Positions 43,494 to 50,565 of a stretch of DNA of 64,000 bases are shown here, one piece after another. A program made the position numbers and the translations under genes. The stretch's first letter is position 1. Every line of letters begins with the position of its first letter. The DNA is from Rhodocyclales bacterium (GTDB taxonomy: Bacteria > Pseudomonadota > Gammaproteobacteria > Burkholderiales > Rhodocyclaceae). The stretch lies in the NCBI GenBank assembly GCA_016183655.1, contig JACPEH010000017.1, positions 86,822-150,821 on the forward strand, read 5' to 3'. The notes under the pieces are model-generated. The model searched no databases, was not told the origin of the DNA, and saw nothing but the letters and a program-made list of their open reading frames with translations.

Positions 43494-43748
43494 ATGCTGA
43501 CGATCTCCGCCACCGACGCCAAGCAGGCTTTTGCCTCGGTTCTGGAAAGTGCCGCCCGCGAACCCGTGCTGATCCAGAAACAAAAGCGAGACGTGGCGGT
43601 CGTGCTCTCCATCGCCGACTACGAACGCTTGACGCGAATGAACGTGCAGGCTTTCCAGCGCTTCTGCGACCAGGTCGGCGCCAAGGCCGAACAACGCGGG
43701 CTAACCGAGGAAAAACTGGCGGAACTGCTCAACGACGACGATGCGTGA
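43494..43748 (+). CDS. Type II antitoxin, Phd/YefM family
   Basis: 84 residues with the Phd/YefM N-terminal DNA-binding fold (MLTISATDAKQAFASVLESAAREPVLIQKQKRDVAVVLSIADYERL) and a charged, probably flexible C-terminus (LTEEKLAELLNDDDA) expected to wrap the toxin. It has a strong GGAGG site. The last eight bases overlap the PIN gene, typical of coupled antitoxin-toxin pairs. It should repress the operon by binding the 9-base repeats upstream. Confidence 0.88.
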   Translation: MLTISATDAKQAFASVLESAAREPVLIQKQKRDVAVVLSIADYERLTRMNVQAFQRFCDQVGAKAEQRGLTEEKLAELLNDDDA

Positions 43749-44151
43749 CTTGCGACTCGTCGTCGACACCAATGTTCTGATCAGCCGCCTGCTATTGCCG
43801 CGCTCCCTCGCAGCGCGCGCCGTCGACCTGGCGATCGTGGAAGGGCGCCTGCTGGTGTCCGAGGCCACGCTGTCCGAACTCGCTTGCGTCCTGGCCCGCC
43901 CGAAATTCGATCGTTACGTCGACATCGAAGACCGGCAGGAATTCATTCGGCATCTCGCCACCCTGGTCGAAGTGGTCACGATCCTGCAGCGATTCCAGGC
44001 CTGCCGCGACCCGAAGGACGATATGTTTCTCGACGTCGCGGTCAATGGCCAGGCCAGCGCCATCGTCACCGGTGACGCAGACCTGCTGGCGCTGGACCCG
44101 TTCATGGAAATTCGAATCATGACGCCGGCGAGGTGGGTGGATAGGTCTTAG
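43741..44151 (+). CDS. PIN-domain toxin (putative toxin-antitoxin ribonuclease)
   Basis: 136 residues of the COG1569-type PIN family. Acidic catalytic residues are seen in LVVDTNVLISRLL (Asp9), SEATLSELACVLARPKFDRY, CRDPKDDMFLDVA and VTGDADLLAL. It should act as a Mg-dependent RNase neutralised by the overlapping Phd-type antitoxin. The RNA target is unknown. Confidence 0.9.
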   Translation: MRDLRLVVDTNVLISRLLLPRSLAARAVDLAIVEGRLLVSEATLSELACVLARPKFDRYVDIEDRQEFIRHLATLVEVVTILQRFQACRDPKDDMFLDVAVNGQASAIVTGDADLLALDPFMEIRIMTPARWVDRS

Positions 44152-44233
44152 GCCGGGGCAGATTTTTCGATTGCCGCGAATTCAGATTCGTCGAGGTGCT
44201 CGATCCGAAACGCCGAGAGCGGGTTTCGGCGGT

Positions 44234-44340
44234 GAAGCTCCCCGACCTGTAGGTCCGGGGCTTCCCACGATACAGAGCGGGCGCGCGGTGCGCGCCCTGG
44301 TTGTGTCTTGGTCTCGCTCACCCCGGCATCAATGCCGGGG
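44234..44340 (-). repeat. IS200/IS605-type end remnant (three hairpins)
   Basis: The gene-free stretch 44152-44358 contains three stable hairpins: 44234-44264 (GAAGC.CCCCGACC/GGTCCGGGG.CTTC), 44279-44297 (GGGCGCGC-ggt-GCGCGCCC) and 44321-44340 (CCCCGGCAT-ca-ATGCCGGGG). Read on the minus strand, each outer hairpin begins AAGCCCCGG, the look of right ends of IS605/IS1341-type elements, where tnpB guide RNAs end. No tnpA or tnpB is present, so it would be a relic. The assignment is by appearance only. Confidence 0.4.
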
Positions 44341-44358
44341 CTTGCGCTCGACGCGTGG

Positions 44359-44907
44359 TCAGAACAGCCAGGGAACGAACATCCGTGTGCGCTGCCGGTA
44401 GGCGGCGTACGCCGGGCCGAAGTGGGCGAGGCATTCGCGCTCGTCCTGGCGCGCGGTCGCGAACAACAGCAGGCTGCCGAGGCCGGCGATTGCCGCCGCC
44501 GGCCAGTTCGGTTCCTGGAAGAAGAATCCCCAGGTCAGCGCCAGCAGCGAGGCGTACATCGGATGGCGGATGTAGGCGAAGATGCCCGAGGTGACCAGCG
44601 CCCCGGTCTTTTCCCAATGGTAGAGGGCGGCATCGTCGCGGCCGGCGTTGGCGCCGCCACGGCGGATCAGCGTCGCGGCGCCGACGGCGACGAGGCCGAC
44701 GCTCGCCGCCAGCAAGGCCCACGACGCCAGCTGGTGCGGCGAGACGGTCGCCGATCCCCACGGCGAATGGTTGACGATGGCCAGCCCGAGAATGCATTCC
44801 CAGGCAAAGAAGCGGTAGAAGCCGTGGCTGCCCGGCCGGCGCAGCGGCTTGCGCGAGAACCACGCGAGCACGGCGCTGCCGGCGAAGAACACCAGAGCCG
44901 CTGCCAT
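44359..44907 (-). CDS. Isoprenylcysteine carboxyl methyltransferase-type membrane protein
   Basis: 182 residues with about four to five membrane helices. The C-terminal part carries the ICMT/PEMT-type SAM-binding pattern: LVTSGIFAYIRHPMYASLLALTWGF, then a hydrophobic stretch and ARQDERECLAHFGPAYAAYRQRTRMFVPWLF. Bacterial members methylate unknown lipids or small molecules. It runs toward the IS-like remnant and follows a small 2-TM gene on the same strand. Confidence 0.82.
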   Translation of the reverse strand: MAAALVFFAGSAVLAWFSRKPLRRPGSHGFYRFFAWECILGLAIVNHSPWGSATVSPHQLASWALLAASVGLVAVGAATLIRRGGANAGRDDAALYHWEKTGALVTSGIFAYIRHPMYASLLALTWGFFFQEPNWPAAAIAGLGSLLLFATARQDERECLAHFGPAYAAYRQRTRMFVPWLF

Positions 44908-44956
44908 GTCAGTCGTTCCGCGGGGTCACGGGGCGCCGGCGATCAGGCCCGGCGCC

Positions 44957-45226
44957 TCATTGCTCCGGCGTCGGAGCGGCGAACTTGCCGGTCCCCGTCG
45001 CCTTCTCGTAGGCATCCCAGGCCGCGTCGTAACGACGGCGATGCCAGAAGTTGGCGCCGGCCAGCACGACCACCCCGATCACCACCGGCCAGGTCCACGA
45101 ATGGAAGATGGCCGCCTCCAGATACATCGCCGAGAGGACGGCGATCCCCCAGCGCACGCGCTCGACGAGTCGCAGCTCGGCGTCCGCAACCTGCGTCCGC
45201 ACCTTCAGTTCTTCGATTTCGGTCAT
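44957..45226 (-). CDS. Hypothetical 2-TM protein
   Basis: 89 residues: a charged N-terminal helix (MTEIEELKVRTQVADAELRLVERVR), two adjacent membrane segments (WGIAVLSAMYLEAAIFHSW, WPVVIGVVVLAGANFW), and a basic then acidic tail. It resembles generic small two-helix membrane proteins. Function unknown. It is followed 49 bases later by the methyltransferase-like gene and diverges from the cyanophycin locus. Confidence 0.65.
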   Translation of the reverse strand: MTEIEELKVRTQVADAELRLVERVRWGIAVLSAMYLEAAIFHSWTWPVVIGVVVLAGANFWHRRRYDAAWDAYEKATGTGKFAAPTPEQ

Positions 45227-45470
45227 TGATCTTTTCTCCCAGGCGGATGTGTCGTCGCCGCTATTTTCCCACGCCCGCGCCGGTTTTCGCGCCCGATCGC
45301 GCAGCGGCCCGCATCGCCGGCATGCGCGCCGGCGCGCGCCACCTGCCCCGCAAGCCGCGCTGCTGCAGGATGCAACGCTGCGAGCGGGAGGACTTAGGCG
45401 TATACTTTTCGGATTGCACCCCCCTCAGAAACAAGGACCACCGGCCCGACCGGATATAAAAAAGCGTCTG

Positions 45471-47774
45471 ATGACCGATACCCGCCCCGCCCCGATTCCT
45501 TCCGCTGCCGCCGTCGGCAGCCCGCTGCCGGAGCGCTGGCAGAGCCTGCTCGACCCGCTGCTGGCGGCCGGCGAAACGCTGCTCGCCTGGCTCGAAACCG
45601 ACCTCGACGCGCGCCTGCATTTCGCCACCGGCCTGGTCGCCATCACCGACCGCCGACTGATCGCCTGTGCGCCGGGCGCCAGCGCCTGCGTCGAATGGCC
45701 GCTCGCCGCCGGCCTCTCGCTGACGCATCACGACCACGCCGGCGTCGGCACGCTGGAGCTGGTGGACACGTCCGGACGACTGGCCTGCTGGCGCTTCACG
45801 CTCGGCGAGAACCTGGCGGCGCTGCGCGTCGTCGCGCAGTTCGAACAGCAGATGCACACGCTGCTCACCGGCCAGCCGCCGGAAGTCGAGGAGGAAGCGG
45901 TCTGCCCGCGCTGCAAGGCGCCGCTGCCGCCGGGCGAGGACGAATGCCCGATCTGCGTGCGTGAGCTGCAGACGCCGCCCTCGACCTGGGTGCTGTTCCG
46001 CCTGTGGCGCTTCGCCCACCCCTACCGCTGGCGGCTGCTGGCCGGCTTCCTGCTGACGCTGGCGTCGACCGCGGCGACGCTGGTCGCGCCGTACATGTCG
46101 ATGCCGCTGATGGACAACGTGCTGATCCCGTACCAGAACGGCAAGCCGATCGACCGCGGCCTGGTCACGCTCTACCTCGGCGGCCTGCTCGGCTCGGCGC
46201 TGGTGGCCTGGGGGCTGGGCTGGGCGCGCACCTACATCCTGGCGCTGGTTTCCGAACGGATGGGCGCCGACCTGCGCACCTCGACCTACGAGCACCTGCT
46301 GGCGCTGTCGCAGGAGTACTTCGGCGGCAAGCGCACCGGCGACCTGATGGCGCGCATCGGCTCGGAGACCGACCGCATCAACATCTTCATCTCGCTGCAC
46401 CTGCTCGACTTCGCCACCGACGTGCTGATGATCACCATGACCGCGGTCATCCTGGTCTCGATCAACCCGTGGCTGGCGCTGGTCACCCTGCTGCCGCTGC
46501 CGCTGATCGCCTGGATGATCCACGTCGTCCGCGACAAGCTGCGCACCGGCTTCGAGAAAGTCGACCGCATCTGGGCCGAAGTCACCAACGTGCTCGCCGA
46601 CACCATCCCCGGCATCCGCGTGGTCAAGGCCTTCGCCCAGGAGAAGCGCGAGGTCGAGCGCTTCCGCGCCGCCAACCAGCACAACCTGCAGGTCAACGAC
46701 CGCGTCAATCGCGTCTGGTCGCTGTTCACGCCGACGGTGACGCTGCTCACCGAGATCGGCCTGCTGGTGGTCTGGGCCTTCAGCATCTGGCAGGTGTCGA
46801 AGGACGAGATCACGGTCGGCGTGCTGACCGCCTTCCTCGCCTACATCAGCCGCTTCTATACGCGGCTGGACTCGATGAGCCGGATCGTCTCGGTGACGCA
46901 GAAGGCCGCCGCCGGCGCCAAGCGCATCTTCGACATCCTCGACCACGTCTCCAGCGTGCCGGAACCGCAGAATCCGGTGCACCTGCCGCAAGTGAAGGGC
47001 CGCATCGAACTGCGCCAGATCGGCTTCCGTCACGGCACCCGCGCCGTCACCCGCGACATGAACCTGGTCATCGAGCCGGGCGAGATGATCGGCCTGGTCG
47101 GCCATTCCGGCTCCGGCAAGAGCACGCTGGTGAACCTGATCTGTCGCTTCTACGACGTCGCCGAGGGCGCCATCCTGATCGACGGCATCGACATCCGCGC
47201 CGTGCCGGTGGCTGAGTACCGCCGGCACATCGGCCTGGTGCTGCAGGAGCCCTTCCTGTTCTTCGGCACCATCGCCGAGAACATCGCCTACGGCAAGCCG
47301 GAGGCGACGCGCGAGGAAATCGTCGCCGCCGCCCGCGCCGCCAACGCCCACGAATTCATCCTGCGCCTGCCGCACGGCTACGACTCGCTGGTCGGCGAGC
47401 GCGGCCAGGCATTGTCCGGCGGCGAGCGCCAGCGCATCTCGATCGCCCGCGCGCTGTTGATCGACCCGCGCATCCTGATCCTCGACGAGGCCACCTCGTC
47501 GGTCGACACGACCACCGAGAAGGAGATCCAGAAGGCGCTCGACAACCTGGTCCATGGCCGCACCACGATCGCCATCGCCCACCGCCTGTCCACGCTGCGC
47601 CAGGCCAACCGGCTGGTGGTGCTCGACCGCGGCAAGATCGTCGAGGTCGGCAACCACGACCAGCTGATGGCGCTGGAAGGCCACTACTACAAGCTGTACA
47701 TGGCACAGGCGCGCAACGTCGACGCCGAGGAGCGCTTGCCGCGCATCGACGTTCCGGCCAAGGAGCATGCATGA
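45471..47774 (+). CDS. ABC exporter of the cyanophycin locus, with N-terminal PH-like/zinc-ribbon extension
   Basis: 767 residues. Residues 1-140 form a soluble, PH-like domain and Cys145/148/159/162 (CPRC...CPIC) a zinc ribbon. Residues 180-480 form a six-helix type IV exporter domain. The C-terminal ATPase has Walker A GHSGSGKST (about 544), signature LSGGERQR (about 649) and Walker B LILDEATS (about 670). A matching pair 'cyanophycin metabolism-associated ABC transporter plus DUF1854 protein' is a known genomic association with cphA. Its cargo is unknown. The stop overlaps DUF1854 by four bases. Confidence 0.88.
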   Translation: MTDTRPAPIPSAAAVGSPLPERWQSLLDPLLAAGETLLAWLETDLDARLHFATGLVAITDRRLIACAPGASACVEWPLAAGLSLTHHDHAGVGTLELVDTSGRLACWRFTLGENLAALRVVAQFEQQMHTLLTGQPPEVEEEAVCPRCKAPLPPGEDECPICVRELQTPPSTWVLFRLWRFAHPYRWRLLAGFLLTLASTAATLVAPYMSMPLMDNVLIPYQNGKPIDRGLVTLYLGGLLGSALVAWGLGWARTYILALVSERMGADLRTSTYEHLLALSQEYFGGKRTGDLMARIGSETDRINIFISLHLLDFATDVLMITMTAVILVSINPWLALVTLLPLPLIAWMIHVVRDKLRTGFEKVDRIWAEVTNVLADTIPGIRVVKAFAQEKREVERFRAANQHNLQVNDRVNRVWSLFTPTVTLLTEIGLLVVWAFSIWQVSKDEITVGVLTAFLAYISRFYTRLDSMSRIVSVTQKAAAGAKRIFDILDHVSSVPEPQNPVHLPQVKGRIELRQIGFRHGTRAVTRDMNLVIEPGEMIGLVGHSGSGKSTLVNLICRFYDVAEGAILIDGIDIRAVPVAEYRRHIGLVLQEPFLFFGTIAENIAYGKPEATREEIVAAARAANAHEFILRLPHGYDSLVGERGQALSGGERQRISIARALLIDPRILILDEATSSVDTTTEKEIQKALDNLVHGRTTIAIAHRLSTLRQANRLVVLDRGKIVEVGNHDQLMALEGHYYKLYMAQARNVDAEERLPRIDVPAKEHA

Positions 47775-48253
47775 GTACCGAGAACCCCGCCGCGAACTTC
47801 CAACTGGCCCGCGACCCGTTCGGCCGCCTGGTGTTCACCGGCGCCGACGGCGAAACGCACGAGGCCGTGGTCCCGGTGCGCGCCTTCCCGATCGGCGAGC
47901 CCGAGCGCGGCATCGCGCTGGTCAGCCCGGAAGGCCACGAGCTGGCCTGGATCGACCGGCTGGAAGCGCTACCGGAAGGCATCGCCGCGCTGATCCGCGA
48001 GGAGCTGGAAAGCCGCGAGTTCGTCCCCGAGATCAAGCGCCTCCGCGGCGTCTCCAGCTTCGCCTGCCCGAGCACCTGGGACATCGAGACCGACCGCGGC
48101 GATGCGCTGCTGGTGCTCAAGGGCGAGGAGGACATCCGCCGGCTGGGCCGCGAGCGGCTGCTGATCGCCGACACGCACGGCATCCAGTACCTGGTGCGCG
48201 ACCTGACCGCGCTCGATCGCGGCAGCCGCAAGATCCTCGATCGTTTCCTGTAA
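47771..48253 (+). CDS. DUF1854 protein of the cyanophycin locus
   Basis: 160 residues, soluble: FQLARDPFGRLVFTGADGETHEAVVPVRAFPIGEPERGIALVSPEGHELAWIDRL... EIKRLRGVSSFACPSTWDIETDRG... IRRLGRERLLIADTHGIQYLVRDLTALD. It overlaps the ABC gene by four bases and precedes cphA' by 85 bases. The fixed pairing of this family with exporter-type ABC proteins suggests it modulates or couples the transporter. No catalytic motif seen. Confidence 0.88.
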   Translation: MSTENPAANFQLARDPFGRLVFTGADGETHEAVVPVRAFPIGEPERGIALVSPEGHELAWIDRLEALPEGIAALIREELESREFVPEIKRLRGVSSFACPSTWDIETDRGDALLVLKGEEDIRRLGRERLLIADTHGIQYLVRDLTALDRGSRKILDRFL

Positions 48254-48338
48254 CGGACCGACGGTAAACTTTGGCGCCGCTATCGCGTTATTCGACACAT
48301 TTACCCGCTGCCACAACCCGACAAGGCATCCCGCCCCC

Positions 48339-50522
48339 ATGAGCAAAAAAGACATCATCTTCCGCAAGATCGTGCCGCTGCGCGGCCCCAACGTGTGGAC
48401 CTACCGCCCGGTGCTGGAGGCGTGGGTGGACATCGGCGAGCTGGAGGACTTCCCGTCGAACAAGATCCCCGGCTACTACGAGCGGCTGAAGGCGATGCTG
48501 CCGTCGCTGATCGAGCACCGCTGCTCGTATGAGGAGCGCGGCGGCTTCCTGCGCCGGGTCGAGGAAGGCACCTGGCCGGCGCACATCCTCGAACACGTGA
48601 CGCTGGAGCTGCAGAACCTGGCCGGCCTGCCCGGCGGCTTCGGCCGCGCGCGCGAGACCTCCGAGCGCGGCGTGTACAAGGTCGCCATCCGCGCCTGGCA
48701 GGAAGACGTCACGCGCACCGCGCTGCACGAAGGACGCGAGCTGATCATGGCGGCGATGGAAGACCGCCCGTTCGACGTCAACGCCTCGGTCGAAAAGCTC
48801 ACCGACATGGTCGATTCGCTGTGCCTCGGCCCGTCCACGGCCAGCATCGTGGACGCCGCCGACGACCGCAGCATCCCGGCGATCCGCCTGCTCGACGACG
48901 GCAACCTGGTGCAGCTCGGCTACGGCGCGGCGATGCGCCGCATCTGGACGGCCGAGACCGACCGCACCAGCGCCATCGCCGAAGGCATCTCGCGCGACAA
49001 GGATCTGACCAAGTCGCTCTTGCAGTCCTGCGGCGTGCCGGTGCCGGAAGGGCGCGAGGTGGACAGCCCGGCCGACGCCTGGGATGCCGCCGAGGACATC
49101 GGCCTGCCGGTGGTGGTGAAGCCGGTCGACGGCAACCACGGCCGCGGCGTGTTCATCGACCTGAAGACGCGCGAGGAGGTGGAGAAAGCCTATTCGGTCG
49201 CCGTCGACGAAGGTAGCGGCGTGCTGGTCGAGCGCTCGATCCCGGGCACCGAGCACCGCCTGCTGGTGATCGGCGGCAAGCTGGTCGCCGCCAACCGCGG
49301 CGACGTGGTCAAAGTCAGCGGCGACGGCAAGTCGACGGTGCGCGAACTGATCGACCTGCAGATCAACTCCGACCCGCGCCGCGGGCCGACCGAGAACCAC
49401 CCGCTGTCGATCATCCGCATCGACTCCGCCGCGCGCATCGAGCTGGAGCGCCAGGGCCTCACCGGCGACTCGGTGCCGGCCGCCGGCGTCGAAGTGCTGA
49501 TCCAGCGCAACGCCAACCACGAGTTCGACGTCACCGACGAAGTGCACCCCGACACCGCCGCGCTCGCCTCGCTGGCGGCGCGCATCGTCGGGCTGGACAT
49601 CGCCGGCATCGACCTCGTCGCCGAAGACATTTCGAAGCCGCTCGCCGAACAGGGCGGCGCCATCGTCGAGGTGAACGCCGGCCCGAGCCTGCTGATGCAC
49701 CTCAAGCCCGGCGTCGGCAAGCCGCGCCCGGTGGGCAAGGCGATCGTCGAGCACCTGTTCCCGAAGAACGCCAGCGGCCGCATCCCGGTGATCGGCATCA
49801 CCGGCTCGCGCGGCAAGACCGGCGTCGCCCGCATCCTGCGCCACCTGCTGCAGATCAGCGGCCGGCACGTCGGCGCGGCGACCAGCGAGGGCCTCTTCCT
49901 CGGCCGCCGCCGCGTCGAGAAGAAGGACAGCGCCCACTGGAACGCCGCCCGCCGCGTGCTGATGGCGCGCGCCGTCGAAGCGGCGATCTTCGAGAACGGC
50001 GCCGCCGCGATCCTCGGCGAGGGGCTGGCCTACGACCGCTGCCAGATCGGCATCGTCACCAACCTCCTCGATGCCGACGGCCTCTCGGCGGACTACGACG
50101 TGCAGGACCTCGACCAGGTGTGGAAGGCGCTGCGCACGCAGGTCGACGTCGTCCTCGATTCCGGCGCCTCGATCCTCAACGCCGCCGACGAGCGCGTCGT
50201 CGACATGGCCGAGCTCTCCGACGGCGAGGTGATCTTCTTCGCCGTCGATCCCGACACCCCGGCGCTGGCCGCGCACCGCGCCAAGGACGGCCGCAGCGTC
50301 TATGTGCGCGACGGCTACCTGACGCTGGCGATCGGCGACGACGAGGAACCGCTGATCGAGACCATCGCCTTCGAAGGCACGCCGGCCGGCTGCCCGGCGC
50401 ACGAGGTCGAGAACCTGCTCGCCGCGGTGGCCGCGGCGTGGGCGCTCGACCTCTCCGCCGACCTGATCCGCACCGGCATCAGCACCTACGAAATCGAAGA
50501 GGCAGCCGTCGTCGCCGCCTGA
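48339..50522 (+). CDS. Cyanophycin synthetase-like protein CphA' (short paralogue)
   Basis: 727 residues, about 130 shorter than its neighbour. Residues 1-200 match the CphA N-domain and 200-470 the ATP-grasp domain (VVVKPVDGNHGRGVF, IVEVNAGPSLLMH), which adds Asp in CphA. The Mur-ligase-like domain starts near 485, but its P-loop reads GSRGKTGVAR (489-498) instead of GTNGKTTTTR, and the protein ends before the C-terminal lobe. So the Arg-adding half may be altered or inactive. CphA' paralogues upstream of cphA are known in betaproteobacteria. Confidence 0.85.
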   Translation: MSKKDIIFRKIVPLRGPNVWTYRPVLEAWVDIGELEDFPSNKIPGYYERLKAMLPSLIEHRCSYEERGGFLRRVEEGTWPAHILEHVTLELQNLAGLPGGFGRARETSERGVYKVAIRAWQEDVTRTALHEGRELIMAAMEDRPFDVNASVEKLTDMVDSLCLGPSTASIVDAADDRSIPAIRLLDDGNLVQLGYGAAMRRIWTAETDRTSAIAEGISRDKDLTKSLLQSCGVPVPEGREVDSPADAWDAAEDIGLPVVVKPVDGNHGRGVFIDLKTREEVEKAYSVAVDEGSGVLVERSIPGTEHRLLVIGGKLVAANRGDVVKVSGDGKSTVRELIDLQINSDPRRGPTENHPLSIIRIDSAARIELERQGLTGDSVPAAGVEVLIQRNANHEFDVTDEVHPDTAALASLAARIVGLDIAGIDLVAEDISKPLAEQGGAIVEVNAGPSLLMHLKPGVGKPRPVGKAIVEHLFPKNASGRIPVIGITGSRGKTGVARILRHLLQISGRHVGAATSEGLFLGRRRVEKKDSAHWNAARRVLMARAVEAAIFENGAAAILGEGLAYDRCQIGIVTNLLDADGLSADYDVQDLDQVWKALRTQVDVVLDSGASILNAADERVVDMAELSDGEVIFFAVDPDTPALAAHRAKDGRSVYVRDGYLTLAIGDDEEPLIETIAFEGTPAGCPAHEVENLLAAVAAAWALDLSADLIRTGISTYEIEEAAVVAA

Positions 50523-50565
50523 CCCTGCCGCACAGAACGAAACGCAAACCCAGGACCACACCACA

